Position numbers and translations under genes: made by a program. Under the pieces are notes generated by a model. It was not told the origin of the DNA and searched no databases. It saw only the letters and a list, made by a program, of their open reading frames with translations. A stretch of DNA of 59,123 nucleotides, taken from positions 3,010,730-3,069,852 of the forward strand of contig NZ_MQWA01000001.1 of assembly GCF_002954445.1 (NCBI RefSeq), given 5' to 3'. Below are positions 44,366-53,040 of this stretch, piece by piece (position 1 is the first letter of the stretch; the number at the start of each line of letters is the position of its first letter). The DNA comes from Rubritalea profundi (GTDB lineage Bacteria; Verrucomicrobiota; Verrucomicrobiia; Verrucomicrobiales; Akkermansiaceae).

Positions 44366-45165
44366 CCTGGGCGCAATTGGTTGAGCGCTTGTACAGGCAC
44401 ATCGTCGGCAGACTTGAATGAAAAGGATTGAGAGATTGCTGAGTGAACCCAGTCTTTTGCTACCTGAACGGCATCGGGGATGGAAAGGCCTCTGGCGATA
44501 TTTGCGGTGATGGCGGCTGAAAGTGTGCAGCCTGTACCGTGGGTGCTTTCAATATCGACGGTTGGAGCGCTGTAGCGGTAGGCTTTTCCTTCATGCCAAA
44601 GTACGTCGACTCTGTTATTTTCTGCTGGGAGGTGGCCACCTTTGACGAGGCAAGAAATATTGTAAATCGAGCTAATCTCTTGTGCTGCGGCTTCGAGTTG
44701 GTCGACTTGGGTGATTTCTTGATTGAGTATGACTGAAGCTTCCGCGAGATTGGGTGTGACAAGTTGAGCGATGGGCAGCAGGCGGCTGATGTAGGCCTCT
44801 ACGGCATCATCTTTGAGCAAGTGTGCGCCAGATGAGGCAACCATGACTGGGTCTACGATGATGGGTATGGGTTGTTGTTGAAGTAGCTCGGTGATGGCGA
44901 CGATGTGAAGCTTGGAATAGAGCATGCCAGTCTTGATCGCTTTGATCTGGTAGGTTTCTAGAAGGATACGTATTTGGTCTTGCAGGATCGCGGGGGGGAT
45001 CGGGTGGATGGAAACGACTTGGTTTGGTGTTTCGGCCACGACACAAGTGATGGCGGTAAGACCATGTGTACCATAGTAGGAAAAGGCTTTGAGGTCAGCC
45101 TGGATACCAGCTCCAGATGAGCAATCAGAGCCTGCGATTGAGAGGACAACTTGTGGTTTATACAT
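44344..45165 (-). CDS. thiD: Hydroxymethylpyrimidine/phosphomethylpyrimidine kinase
   Basis: ThiD phosphorylates HMP twice in thiamine synthesis. 273 residues, ribokinase fold. The start VVLSIAGSDCSSGAGIQADLK is diagnostic, followed by IKTGMLYS, VDPVMVASSGAHLL and the anion-hole motif THGTGCTLSAAI near the C-terminus. It overlaps the upstream hydrolase gene by 8 bases. No other thiamine gene is close except the distant yjbQ. Confidence 0.95.
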   Translation of the reverse strand: MYKPQVVLSIAGSDCSSGAGIQADLKAFSYYGTHGLTAITCVVAETPNQVVSIHPIPPAILQDQIRILLETYQIKAIKTGMLYSKLHIVAITELLQQQPIPIIVDPVMVASSGAHLLKDDAVEAYISRLLPIAQLVTPNLAEASVILNQEITQVDQLEAAAQEISSIYNISCLVKGGHLPAENNRVDVLWHEGKAYRYSAPTVDIESTHGTGCTLSAAITANIARGLSIPDAVQVAKDWVHSAISQSFSFKSADDVPVQALNQLRPGALKLDL

Positions 45166-45862
45166 AGCTAACTTGTGGGGTAGATTGTTCGGCGAAGTCC
45201 TTGATTATCGATGCGCATTCCGCGCTTGCAGATTGCAAGATGAGGTGCGGGCCATCTAACCAATGAGTAGTGGCATGGTCATAGTGCATACACAATTGAT
45301 TTTGTGTCTCCCAGGGAACCATGTTGTCATCCGAGGCTTGCAGGATGAGCATCGGGAGTTTTTTGAGACAAGGGCTATCAGAGGATTGAAGACCGAGAAT
45401 GGCGCGGATTCTTTGGCTTAGGACTTTCGATGGAATTCTAGAAACAATCTTTTTAAGTTCTGTGACCTGTTGCTCAGATGCCTCATCGCCGATAAGGAAG
45501 TGCCTTAGGGTGCGTTTTGGCGGGCTCAGCATGAGTAAGGGCCGAAGTGGCAAGATGGCTAAGTTCGGGTTTTTAGGCGAGGCACAAAAGCTCGCAGCGA
45601 GAACTAAAGATTGAACGGAGTGTGGGAAGCGCTTCGCTAGTCGAAGGGCGAGTGGGCCGGAGAAACTTTCAGCAATAATAACGCGTGGAATTTGCCAATC
45701 GAGTTGCTCACTCAGCCATTTTTCTAACGAATCATAGGACTGGGATATAGTTGTGGGGTACTCGACACATTCGGTCAGAACATCACCGAGATCCTCTACC
45801 AAGGGCGGGAAGAGTGTGGTGTCGCCGTGAAGGCCGGGTAGAAGAGTGTATGTAACTGGCAT
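45158..45862 (-). CDS. Alpha/beta hydrolase (BioH-like)
   Basis: 234 residues with an alpha/beta-hydrolase fold. The oxyanion start is LLPGLHGDTTLF; the nucleophile elbow is AESFSG (Ala in place of the first Gly), the acid is in ASDDNMVP and the catalytic His is in DGPHLILQ near the C-terminus. There is no signal peptide. It overlaps thiD, so it may take part in thiamine or related cofactor metabolism, or simply be cotranscribed. The substrate is unknown. Confidence 0.82.
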   Translation of the reverse strand: MPVTYTLLPGLHGDTTLFPPLVEDLGDVLTECVEYPTTISQSYDSLEKWLSEQLDWQIPRVIIAESFSGPLALRLAKRFPHSVQSLVLAASFCASPKNPNLAILPLRPLLMLSPPKRTLRHFLIGDEASEQQVTELKKIVSRIPSKVLSQRIRAILGLQSSDSPCLKKLPMLILQASDDNMVPWETQNQLCMHYDHATTHWLDGPHLILQSASAECASIIKDFAEQSTPQVSYV

Positions 45863-45966
45863 AAGCTAGAGTTTAGTACGTGAGTCAAATGATAGATCTC
45901 ACACTCTATCAGAGAAATCTTAGATTGGTGACAATCTTTTCACGAAATCCGAGCGATAGCGAAGAA

Positions 45967-46950
45967 TCAACTCGCTGATCGGGCTAGGCAGCCAGGGCAA
46001 TCTTGTACCCAATGATTTGGGGACTTTTCGGTAAGCTCTGGAGAATGATCACTGGTGCAGAGCTCAGGTTTTCCAAGAGTGTTGCGCTGATGGAAGCTGC
46101 AGCCTTCTGGCGGGTTAGTGAGTGAGGGCGGGAGACCCGGGATCGTGTAGAGCCTTTCGCCTTTGGCGTGGGTGGCAGGAATCGATTTCAACAAGGCGCG
46201 GGTGTAGGCGTGCATTGGATTTCGGAATAAGTCGTCTGCGCTAGCGCTTTCAACAATCCGGCCAGAATACATGACGTTGACGTTGTCACAGACTTGGGAG
46301 ACGACTCCTAAGTCATGGGTGACCATGATCACTGCTGTGCCGAGTTTTTCCTGTCGTTCCTTGATGAGGTCGAGCACTTGCTTCTGGACTGTAACATCGA
46401 GGGCTGTAGTGGGCTCGTCACAGATGAGAAGCTCAGGACGAGTGATCAGAGCCATGGCTATCATGACGCGTTGGCGCATGCCGCCTGAAAATTCGTGTGG
46501 GTAGGAGTGGATGCGCTTTTCTGGTTCGGGGATTCCGACTTCGGCCAGTGCCTCAATGGCGCGGTTGAGAGCCACTTTCCCTTTGACTCCTTCATGGATT
46601 TCAAGAGGTTCGGTGAGCTGTGTGGAGATTTTTAAAAAGGGATTGAGTGAGGTCATTGGGTCTTGGAAAATCATCGAGATTCTCTTGCCTCGAATTTTGC
46701 GGAGTATCTTTTCGGAGGCTTTGAGCAGGTCGATGTCGCCGTCGAAAATGGCGGTGCCCGAATGGATTTTCCCCGGAGGCATGGGGATGAGACCTAGCAG
46801 GGAATAGCAGGAAACGGATTTGCCTGATCCAGACTCACCGACAATGCCTAGGGTCTCCCCGCGGTCGACAGAGAAGGAAACGTCTTCGACTGCACACACG
46901 ATGCCGTTGCGGGTGTGAAAGCGAGTGGTGAGATTGGAGACTTTGAGCAT
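45967..46950 (-). CDS. OppD/DppD-type ABC transporter ATPase
   Basis: 327 residues. Walker A GESGSGKSV, Q-loop MIFQDPMTSLNP, signature FSGGMRQRV, Walker B LLICDEPTTALDVTVQ, switch His in VTHDLGVV, and the C-terminal oligopeptide extension with cysteines (near 280-327) that in this family can bind an Fe-S cluster. It would power uptake of peptides or nickel. Permease, binding protein and the OppF partner are not next to it. The ATG at 46950 is chosen; a TTG seven codons upstream is poor. Confidence 0.92.
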   Translation of the reverse strand: MLKVSNLTTRFHTRNGIVCAVEDVSFSVDRGETLGIVGESGSGKSVSCYSLLGLIPMPPGKIHSGTAIFDGDIDLLKASEKILRKIRGKRISMIFQDPMTSLNPFLKISTQLTEPLEIHEGVKGKVALNRAIEALAEVGIPEPEKRIHSYPHEFSGGMRQRVMIAMALITRPELLICDEPTTALDVTVQKQVLDLIKERQEKLGTAVIMVTHDLGVVSQVCDNVNVMYSGRIVESASADDLFRNPMHAYTRALLKSIPATHAKGERLYTIPGLPPSLTNPPEGCSFHQRNTLGKPELCTSDHSPELTEKSPNHWVQDCPGCLARSAS

Positions 46951-47068
46951 GGGAGTAGTAGCGTGTAGCAAGTGGCAGGTAGCAAGTCGAAAATTAGAAT
47001 ATGGAGTGAGTTGCGTGAGATTTTAAATCTCACAAAGGGTCACTTTCCTTAAAGTTCTTGAGCTTCGA

Positions 47069-47404
47069 CTATTTTAAAGCCAATAGAAAAAGGCTTCGGG
47101 GTTGGATGCTTTGAGGAGGTTTTTGGCTGCTGTGAGGAGCTGCTATAATGGTTCCTTTCAGAGATTGAATGTAGGCTCTGTCTTCGAGAGTGCCGCTTAT
47201 GCCGAGGTTGTCAAATTCCTTGAGATAGATTGTTACGGTGTAGGGTGAAATATTCATGACCGATGCAATGACTCGGTCCCTGACTTTTTGCTTATGCATT
47301 CTCAGGCACATTAGCTTACGCGTGAGCTTTTCAGGAAGAGTTGGGGCATCGCACGCCTCTTCAATATCAGCTAGATCTTGCTCGGAAAACTCTAGGGTAA
47401 TCAT
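47069..47404 (-). mobile_element. Remnant of an IS630-like transposase (N-terminal helix-turn-helix)
   Basis: The first 80 residues (MITLEFSEQDLADIEEACD, then NISPYTVTIYLKEFDNLGI) have the layout of the IS630-type N-terminal helix-turn-helix. The DDE catalytic part is absent; the tail after residue 82 looks out of frame. TA is the target of this family, and a MITE-like element with TA flanks lies 2 kb away. Family assignment is by eye. Confidence 0.5.
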
Positions 47405-47456
47405 CTGATGCCTCTAGCGTCAGACCGTAGAAAAAAGCTTCAAGCCTTTTTCACGA

Positions 47457-48128
47457 TTAATGATCGCGCTTAGTATACTTCGGCTGGGACTTAAATTGCC
47501 CGAGCTTTTTCTGGGGCGACCCCTCCAAATTCTTCATCGACTTGTTGTGGGGGATTTGGAGGGAAATGAAGGCTATACATGCGCCGATGAGAGCGCAGAA
47601 CATGTCGCTCTGGGTGTCCCAGCCGTCGCTCTGGGTGCCGAGGAACGCCTCCGATGCCTCTGCGGAAACGAGGGCCGCTGCCCATTCAATGAGTTCATAC
47701 ACGGCGCTGACGGCCATGCAGACAGAAATGACGCAGAAGGCCATCCAGCCACGTTTTTCGATCACTTTGTTACGAATGAAGATTTCTCGGCAAATGATTG
47801 CGGGGACGAGGCCCTGCATGAGATGACCAAGGCGGTCGTAATGGTTGCGAGAGAGGTCAAAGGCGTCTTTCACCCAGTCGCCGACGGGAACCAGCGCGTG
47901 GGTGTAGCGGCCGCCGACTATGAGGACAACCATGTGCAGGCCGATCAGGACGAGTGCTAAATTCGAAAATCTCCAGCCCTTGGCTTGGGCGATGAAGATG
48001 CCGATAAAGCCGATGAAAACGGGAGCCACCTCCAGCCACCAAGTCGTTCAGTCGAAGGGATGGATCCCGGACCAGACCAGAACAGGGAGCATCGCTGCCA
48101 GTAGGAAAAAATTAGGATGGGTTTTCAT
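47457..48128 (-). pseudogene. DUF2238/YjdF-type membrane protein with an in-frame TGA
   Basis: From the ATG at 48126-48128 (MKTHPNFFLLAAMLPVLVW) the frame runs for 26 codons, then TGA (complement of 48048-48050), then continues in the same frame (TTWWLEVAPVFIGFIGIFI) to the stop at 47457. The family expects D-R-x-T-W at the break, so CGA to TGA explains it. About five transmembrane helices, with YDRLGHLMQG and YELIEWAAAL typical of DUF2238. Without readthrough only a GTG/ATG-internal product from 48029 could be made. Confidence 0.8.
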
Positions 48129-48268
48129 AGGTTCGCCTAAGCGTAAAACAATGTGATCAGCACGAGGCCAAAAGTCAACGCACCGAAAATAAAGGCGCGG
48201 CATCAGCAATGCTACAATGTCAGGGCTCAGAGCAACCCAAGACTCAGGATGTGGGGAGGACAAGCATG

Positions 48269-48961
48269 TTAGTTCCTCTCAAACGCAGTCCAGAAATCGG
48301 CACCTTGCTTATTGGTCAACGCATAAGGAACATTGCCATCATTGAGACGGACTCGCTCCTGCTTCAGTAAGGTCCTCAAACGAGAAACCGTTGCCTGATG
48401 CGCTTTGTGATCCGCAAGATTTTTGGTTTCTTGTGGATCCTCTACCAAATCGAACAACTGGGTATGACGCTCATCACCGACGCAGTATTCGATCAACTTG
48501 TATTGCTGATCACGCACAGACCGTTGCCAGGACATGAAGGCAAAATAGAGGTGGTCTCGGTGCTTGGATTTTGAGTCACCAATCGCTTTATCGAGGCTTC
48601 GATACTGAACCGCCTCTGGCGTCTTTAATCCCGCGCGATCACATAATGTTGGATAGACATCGTACATGTAGTAGAGCTGTTCACGGATCTCGCCCTTGGG
48701 GATGCCAAGGCCCATGATCACCATCGGAACCCTAACGGAATGCTCGTAGACATTTTGTTTACCCATCAAGCCGTGGCTACCAATGGCCAATCCGTAGTCA
48801 GAGCAAAATACAACGATGGTGTTGTCAGCTCTCCCCGTTTTCTTAAGCGCCTCAAGTACACGTCCGATCTGATCATCCTCCTTCGTTGAGACTACGGCGG
48901 ACAGGTGGGATGCGCTGGGTGGGAAAAGAGGAATATCCAACAGCCAACAAGGAATATTCAA
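48269..48961 (-). pseudogene. C-terminal half of a sulfatase
   Basis: From about 48898 to 48269 the product matches the C-terminal half of type I sulfatases (DDQIGRVLEALKKTGRADNT, FCSDYGLAIGSHGLMGKQNVYE, then LFDLVEDPQETKNLAD). The catalytic CxPSR Cys and most metal ligands, which belong to the N-terminal half, are missing. The first ~22 residues do not belong to the family, so the 5' half was lost at a junction near 48900, just outside the inverted repeat at 49003. Probably iduronate-2-sulfatase-like in origin. Confidence 0.85.
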
Positions 48962-49002
48962 TTTCCAAGGGGCCGAGGTTGATCATTCAACATTCACAAT
49001 TT

Positions 49003-49202
49003 CACGACAAAAATTTAAGCACTGGATTCTACAATTAATGTGATCGCTCAGTGTGACAAAACCTCGGAGTGCTGAGGCTTGACGCAGCTCTGGTGAGGCT
49101 GTGGCTTGACACATGGGGGCGGGAGTTTCAAGTGTGCAGTTTTCAGTTTTCAGACCGATAGGATGAAGCCTGTTGCTGATTGTGTGGTCTGACAGCTAGG
49201 GG
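49003..49202. repeat. Left arm of ~195-bp inverted repeat around the P450 cassette
   Basis: From CACGACAAAAATTTAAGC onwards this is the reverse complement of 54036-54227 with few mismatches; the left arm carries a 7-base duplication (a doubled CAGTTTT stretch near 49137-49150). It encloses about 4.8 kb. The sequence contains GGCTTGACGCAGCTCTGG-type motifs, a kind of intergenic repeat I associate with Verrucomicrobiota. Confidence 0.92.
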
Positions 49203-49210
49203 GGTGGTTA

Positions 49211-49415
49211 TACCAATTGAACAGTCATCTTACCATAATGATAGGTTTTTAAGGTTGGGTGAAATAGTCAGCGGAGCCGAGATGGAAGGGGCGCCGAATG
49301 ATTAGATTCTAGCGGCGTTGCGCGTCGGTCAGATAGCCCGCTATGGCCCTTCCTTACGCCTTGCTACAATCCAATCATTCGACGTCATCAAGGCAATCTG
49401 ACTGTTCAAATGGTA
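49211..49415. mobile_element. MITE-like element with 24-bp terminal inverted repeats
   Basis: The ends TACCAATTGAACAGTCA (49211 onward) and the inverse at 49392-49415 match at 20 of 24 positions and are bounded by TA, as expected for IS630/mariner-type targets. The interior has nested inverted pieces (CGAATGATTAGATT near 49296, and its inverse near 49367) and no open frame. The element supplies the last 13 codons and the stop of the esterase gene, so it inserted into that gene's 3' end. Confidence 0.75.
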
Positions 49416-50250
49416 TTATATTCCGGGTGGTCCTGCCACCGCGCGCTTCAAGCCGCCCCAAAGCAAAGGTCTTGGACACGTGTTCTTGCCAATAGCTCCA
49501 GTCATGGACTCCGGGATATTCTTCAAAGGTGAAATCGATACCCGCGTCTTCGAGTGCCCGTGCGAGCTCTCTGTTCTGCTCAATCAACAGATCGTCTGAC
49601 CCGCAATCGAAGCGAAACGGCTTTAGGCTTTCTCGATTTTGCAGGATGGTTTCAAGGACGCCCTCGGGCTGCTTGGATTCCCCTCGGTAGCTCGGCAAAG
49701 GGGTTTCTACAAAAAGCGCCATCTGCTCTAGCTGGGTGATCGATGAATGCCCAGCAAAGCCGGCGAAGCGCTCTGGATACTTGGCTCCCAAGCGCAGTGC
49801 TCCAAAACCGCCCATCGACAAACCACCGATGAAATGCGGCGCAGTGCGTACGTTGCCGGTCACTTCAGAGACCAGATGGGGCACATCCTCGACGATCCAT
49901 TTTTCAAAGTCCTGAGCAGGGTGGGGCACGTAGCCACTGCCATCGCCCCACAGGCCATCCGAAGGCATTGCTAGAATCATCGGCGGCACATCGCCCGCAT
50001 CAATCATCGCTTGAAGCGTCAGATGGGCATTGCCAGAAAGAGCCCACGCCCAATGGCTACCATAGACGCCGTGTAACAGCAGAACCACCGGCACATCGCT
50101 GCGGCCAATCGCTTGCTCCGGCACATAGAGCGTGACGTCTGCCCGTTGTTGCAGCGCGGGGCTCTTGACCGTGACGAATTGCAGCTTGCCGCTCTGGCAT
50201 GGCAGGTCTCCGACTTCGGTCGTCCGGAAATGAGAAGTTTGCGCGCTCAT
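49375..50250 (-). CDS. Esterase D / S-formylglutathione hydrolase-like esterase
   Basis: 291 residues, alpha/beta hydrolase of the esterase D type. LLLHGVYGSHWAW forms the oxyanion region, S145 is the nucleophile in IGGLSMGGFG, an acid lies in CGSDDLL and His in GVHDWSYW. The start overlaps the dehydrogenase stop as TAATG, so they are coupled. With that dehydrogenase it resembles the FrmA/FrmB formaldehyde-clearing pair. The C-terminal tail of about 13 residues (from NIIPFEQ) is encoded by the MITE-like element, not by the original gene. Confidence 0.88.
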   Translation of the reverse strand: MSAQTSHFRTTEVGDLPCQSGKLQFVTVKSPALQQRADVTLYVPEQAIGRSDVPVVLLLHGVYGSHWAWALSGNAHLTLQAMIDAGDVPPMILAMPSDGLWGDGSGYVPHPAQDFEKWIVEDVPHLVSEVTGNVRTAPHFIGGLSMGGFGALRLGAKYPERFAGFAGHSSITQLEQMALFVETPLPSYRGESKQPEGVLETILQNRESLKPFRFDCGSDDLLIEQNRELARALEDAGIDFTFEEYPGVHDWSYWQEHVSKTFALGRLEARGGRTTRNIIPFEQSDCLDDVE

Positions 50251-51359
50251 TAATCAAAGACGATCACCCCCTTGGCGTTACGACCAGCCAGCATGTCATC
50301 AATGGCTTGTTGTAAATCCTCGACGGCATAGGTGCGTGTGATCAATTCATCGAGCTTGAGTTGCCCCTGCGCGTAGAGCTCCATCAGTTTGGGGAAATCG
50401 AACTCGGGCTTCGCCTTGCCATACAGCGGATTGAGATAAATCTTATCCCACTCAAACAGGTTCATATCGATCTCAATGGTTTCCTCGATCCCAGAAACCT
50501 GCACCGCCATACCAGCATTGCGAATCATCGCCAGCGGCGCGGCACCCAGCGCGGGGATTCCAGTGCACTCAAATGAATAATCAGCCCCGCGTCCACCGCA
50601 GAGGGCTTTGACTTTTTCCGCGGCTTGCAGCAGTCCGGTATCGTTGCGATCAGCGAGCACGGTATGGGTCGCACCAAACTGCACCGCCATGTCGAGTCGT
50701 TGTTGGTTCACATCCACCGCAATAATTTTGGAAGCGCCGGAAATGCGTGCGCCTTGGATCACGTTGAGCCCAACCCCGCCAGTGCCGAGGACCACAGCAC
50801 TGCTACCAGGGCTGAGTTGCGCAGCATTTACCACAGAGCCGTAACCGGTCATCACACCGCAGCCAATAATGCAGGCCGAGGTAAAGGGAATCTCCACGGT
50901 GATCGGCACGACCGCCTCTTTGCGCACCACGGTGTGGCTGCTCAGCGTGCCGATATTGAATGAACGCCCTAACGGGGCACCTTGCCAACGCGTGGCATCG
51001 GCATGCGCCATCCCATCGGTCGGCACTTTACCAGTGACCGGTGAATATTTTTCACAGATATTTTGATGGCCGTTCTGGCATTGATAGCAGCATTTGCAGG
51101 GGATCGCCCAATTCAAAATGACGCGATCGCCGACCGCCACATGCGTCACGCCCTCACCCACGGCTTCGACAATGCCCGCGCCCTCATGGCCGAGCACAAA
51201 ATTTCCACCCCAGTTGAGTGAATCCCAATCTGTGTGGCAGAGGCCAGATGCCTTGATGGCAACCAGCACTTCATCGCGTGCGGGTGGATTGACTTCGATT
51301 GTTTCGACGGTGAACCCGCCCTTACCATCCGCCACTGCGGCTTTCGCTTGAATTGACAT
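50250..51359 (-). CDS. Zinc-dependent alcohol dehydrogenase, class III-like
   Basis: 369 residues, MDR superfamily. Catalytic zinc ligands C41 (GLCHTDW) and H58-E59 (GHEGAG); structural zinc cysteines C88, C91, C94 and C102; the Rossmann motif LGTGGVGLNVIQG; and GCGVMTGYGSVVN as in class III enzymes. Class III enzymes oxidise S-hydroxymethylglutathione or related thiol adducts, i.e. detoxify formaldehyde; other alcohols are possible. It lies between the P450 gene (20 bases upstream) and the esterase, consistent with handling formaldehyde released by P450 demethylation. Confidence 0.9.
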   Translation of the reverse strand: MSIQAKAAVADGKGGFTVETIEVNPPARDEVLVAIKASGLCHTDWDSLNWGGNFVLGHEGAGIVEAVGEGVTHVAVGDRVILNWAIPCKCCYQCQNGHQNICEKYSPVTGKVPTDGMAHADATRWQGAPLGRSFNIGTLSSHTVVRKEAVVPITVEIPFTSACIIGCGVMTGYGSVVNAAQLSPGSSAVVLGTGGVGLNVIQGARISGASKIIAVDVNQQRLDMAVQFGATHTVLADRNDTGLLQAAEKVKALCGGRGADYSFECTGIPALGAAPLAMIRNAGMAVQVSGIEETIEIDMNLFEWDKIYLNPLYGKAKPEFDFPKLMELYAQGQLKLDELITRTYAVEDLQQAIDDMLAGRNAKGVIVFD

Positions 51360-51379
51360 TACGCTTAAATTTTTTTTGG

Positions 51380-52525
51380 TTACTTTGAGATCAACTGGAC
51401 CTTGAGTTCGTGATAGGCATTGGCACGTTCATAGTCGGCCTCTTTCTCCACCTTCCTTTGCGCGGAAAGTAGCGTCATCCCGTTGGTGTGCTGGCAGAGC
51501 TTTTTCAAGAGGGTGCGCACGATCAATCGCGCATGAGGTGCGCCAAGGCAGTTGTGTGCGCCGTTGCCGAATGCTATATGTGGATTAGGTTTGCGGTCGA
51601 GGCGCACGGTTTCTGGTTCCTCGAACATAGTCGGATCAAAGTTGGCCGACGCCCAGTTGAGCGAGATCAGCTTGCCGGCATCGACTTTCACACCGTGCAC
51701 GTCTGTATCCATTGGACACATACGCCCAAGGTGGGTCACCGGCGATGTGTAGCGAATCAGCTCTTCTGTCGCGGTCATCACCAGCTTCGGGTTTTCTCTC
51801 AGCGCATCAAGCGCTTCGGGATGTTCTGCAATGTATGCCATGACGGTCGATACAGTATTGATTATAGTGTCGCGTCCGCCAGCGAAGGCGAGGTTGGCAC
51901 AGCCCTGCATCTCCTCGCGGGTCAGTGGCCGGCCTTGATAGCGTGCCTGCACTAGAGCAGAGAAAAAGTCGTCGCCAGGATTGGCCTCGGCGCGGTCGAA
52001 TAATGAGTTGGTATAGGTCTCCATCTCAGCTCCTTTTGACTTGCCACTTTCATCGCGGAAAACATGGGTTCCCCAAGTGGTCCATAAATCAGCTTCCGAC
52101 TCCGGCACGTTGAGCAGATACGTCAGAGCACGCGATTGCAGAGGGATGGCAAACTCCCGCACGATCTCGATCGAATCACGCTCAAGAGCATCGAGGATGA
52201 GTTCCTCCAATAAATTCTCCATGCGTTCGATGTATTCAGGCTGAGTCGGCTGACGGAAGAACGGTTCTACAATTTTCCGGTACTCCGTGTGTGCTGGCGG
52301 GTCCACTTCGATCGGGTATTGACGCATGCTGCGCACATCTTCTTCGCGCGGAATCGGCACCCGGAATGGAGCGTCGGAGCTAAAGGTCGTGTAGTCGCGC
52401 GCCGCTTTGCGCACTTCCTTAAAGCCAAGAATCATCGCGACGGGGTCGCCGTCGAACTCAGTTGCTAAAACAGGTTTCTGCTCGCGGGCAGATTTAAACG
52501 GATCGTGGTAGGGACAGTTGGACAT
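51380..52525 (-). CDS. Cytochrome P450 (class I, soluble)
   Basis: 381 residues from the ATG at 52523-52525. I-helix AFAGGRDT (oxygen activation, 214-220), EELIRY containing ExxR (255-258), and the heme-binding loop FGNGAHNCLG with C326. No membrane anchor. It needs an electron donor; the [2Fe-2S] ferredoxin gene is 83 bases upstream, but no reductase gene is here. Small P450s in this setting in marine bacteria are known to O-demethylate 6-O-methyl-galactose from algal polysaccharides, releasing formaldehyde; that role is inferred. An upstream extension to 52672 would run through a 7-mer repeat and is rejected. Confidence 0.94.
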   Translation of the reverse strand: MSNCPYHDPFKSAREQKPVLATEFDGDPVAMILGFKEVRKAARDYTTFSSDAPFRVPIPREEDVRSMRQYPIEVDPPAHTEYRKIVEPFFRQPTQPEYIERMENLLEELILDALERDSIEIVREFAIPLQSRALTYLLNVPESEADLWTTWGTHVFRDESGKSKGAEMETYTNSLFDRAEANPGDDFFSALVQARYQGRPLTREEMQGCANLAFAGGRDTIINTVSTVMAYIAEHPEALDALRENPKLVMTATEELIRYTSPVTHLGRMCPMDTDVHGVKVDAGKLISLNWASANFDPTMFEEPETVRLDRKPNPHIAFGNGAHNCLGAPHARLIVRTLLKKLCQHTNGMTLLSAQRKVEKEADYERANAYHELKVQLISK

Positions 52526-52537
52526 GGTGGTCTTGGC

Positions 52538-52575
52538 AAAAAGGAAAAAGGAAAAAGGAAAAAGGAAAAAGGAAA
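52538..52575. repeat. Heptanucleotide tandem repeat before the P450 start
   Basis: Five tandem copies of AAAAAGG (52538-52572) plus AAA. On the coding strand this is a CCTTTTT tract 12 bases upstream of the P450 ATG, in the place of the ribosome site, between the ferredoxin and P450 genes. Such tracts change length by slippage. Confidence 0.95.
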
Positions 52576-52608
52576 CTGGTAACTCGTATTGCGACCGGGA
52601 CAGTCGCG

Positions 52609-52926
52609 CTACGAGAGGGGAGCGACTTCGACGATAAGACCGTCGAACTCTTCGACTACTTCGATCTGGCAACAGAGGCGACTGCGTTCGTCGGTTTCGT
52701 CTTCTAGATCTAGCATGTCTTGCTCAATCTCATCGGCCACGCCGACTTTATCCAGCCACTCGCGCTTTACTTTGACGTGGCAAGTCGAGCACGAACAAAC
52801 ACCACCGCAGTCACCGTCGATGCCCTCCACATCGTGTTCGGTGGCCACTTCCATCAGTGTGCCAATGGCATCTTCGACAACGACCTTTGAGCCGTCCTGC
52901 GTGATAAAGGTAATTTTAGTAGGCAT
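52609..52926 (-). CDS. [2Fe-2S] ferredoxin (adrenodoxin type)
   Basis: 105 residues with cluster ligands C40, C46, C49 and C86 (pattern C-x5-C-x2-C ... LCCQI), the spacing of adrenodoxin/putidaredoxin-type ferredoxins. It should carry electrons to the P450 encoded next. It is the first gene of the minus-strand operon ferredoxin-P450-ADH-esterase, divergent from the AraC gene. The reductase must come from elsewhere in the genome. Confidence 0.95.
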   Translation of the reverse strand: MPTKITFITQDGSKVVVEDAIGTLMEVATEHDVEGIDGDCGGVCSCSTCHVKVKREWLDKVGVADEIEQDMLDLEDETDERSRLCCQIEVVEEFDGLIVEVAPLS

Positions 52927-52930
52927 ATAA

Positions 52931-52965
52931 GCAGAACTTTAGCAGGGGATTCGATCTAGTTCTGC
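52931..52965. promoter_or_regulatory. Inverted repeat in the ferredoxin/AraC divergent region
   Basis: GCAGAACT (52931-52938) and AGTTCTGC (52958-52965) are perfect inverse copies 19 bases apart, just 4 bases before the ferredoxin ATG on its strand. It could be an operator for the adjacent regulator or a leader hairpin controlling the operon. The rest of the 114-base divergent region has no unambiguous promoter. Confidence 0.5.
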
Positions 52966-53040
52966 CACCCAATTCACCACAACTAATACTATCTTCACAT
53001 TGGATTGCTTATTAACTTAAAATATGGAGAATAGAGAGCG

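Noticed and set aside
47460-47960. A 166-codon plus-strand frame opposite the DUF2238 gene
   Set aside because: It is the antisense of a membrane protein with clear family motifs and has no features of its own.
49081-49150. A protein-coding reading of the inverted-repeat arms
   Set aside because: Short frames in the arms (plus and minus) are repetitive, unsupported by ribosome sites, and better explained as intergenic repeat sequence.
52526-52672. A 49-residue N-terminal extension of the P450
   Set aside because: It is translated from the CCTTTTT repeat and from the 3' end of the ferredoxin gene, and the ATG at 52525 gives the normal P450 N-terminus.
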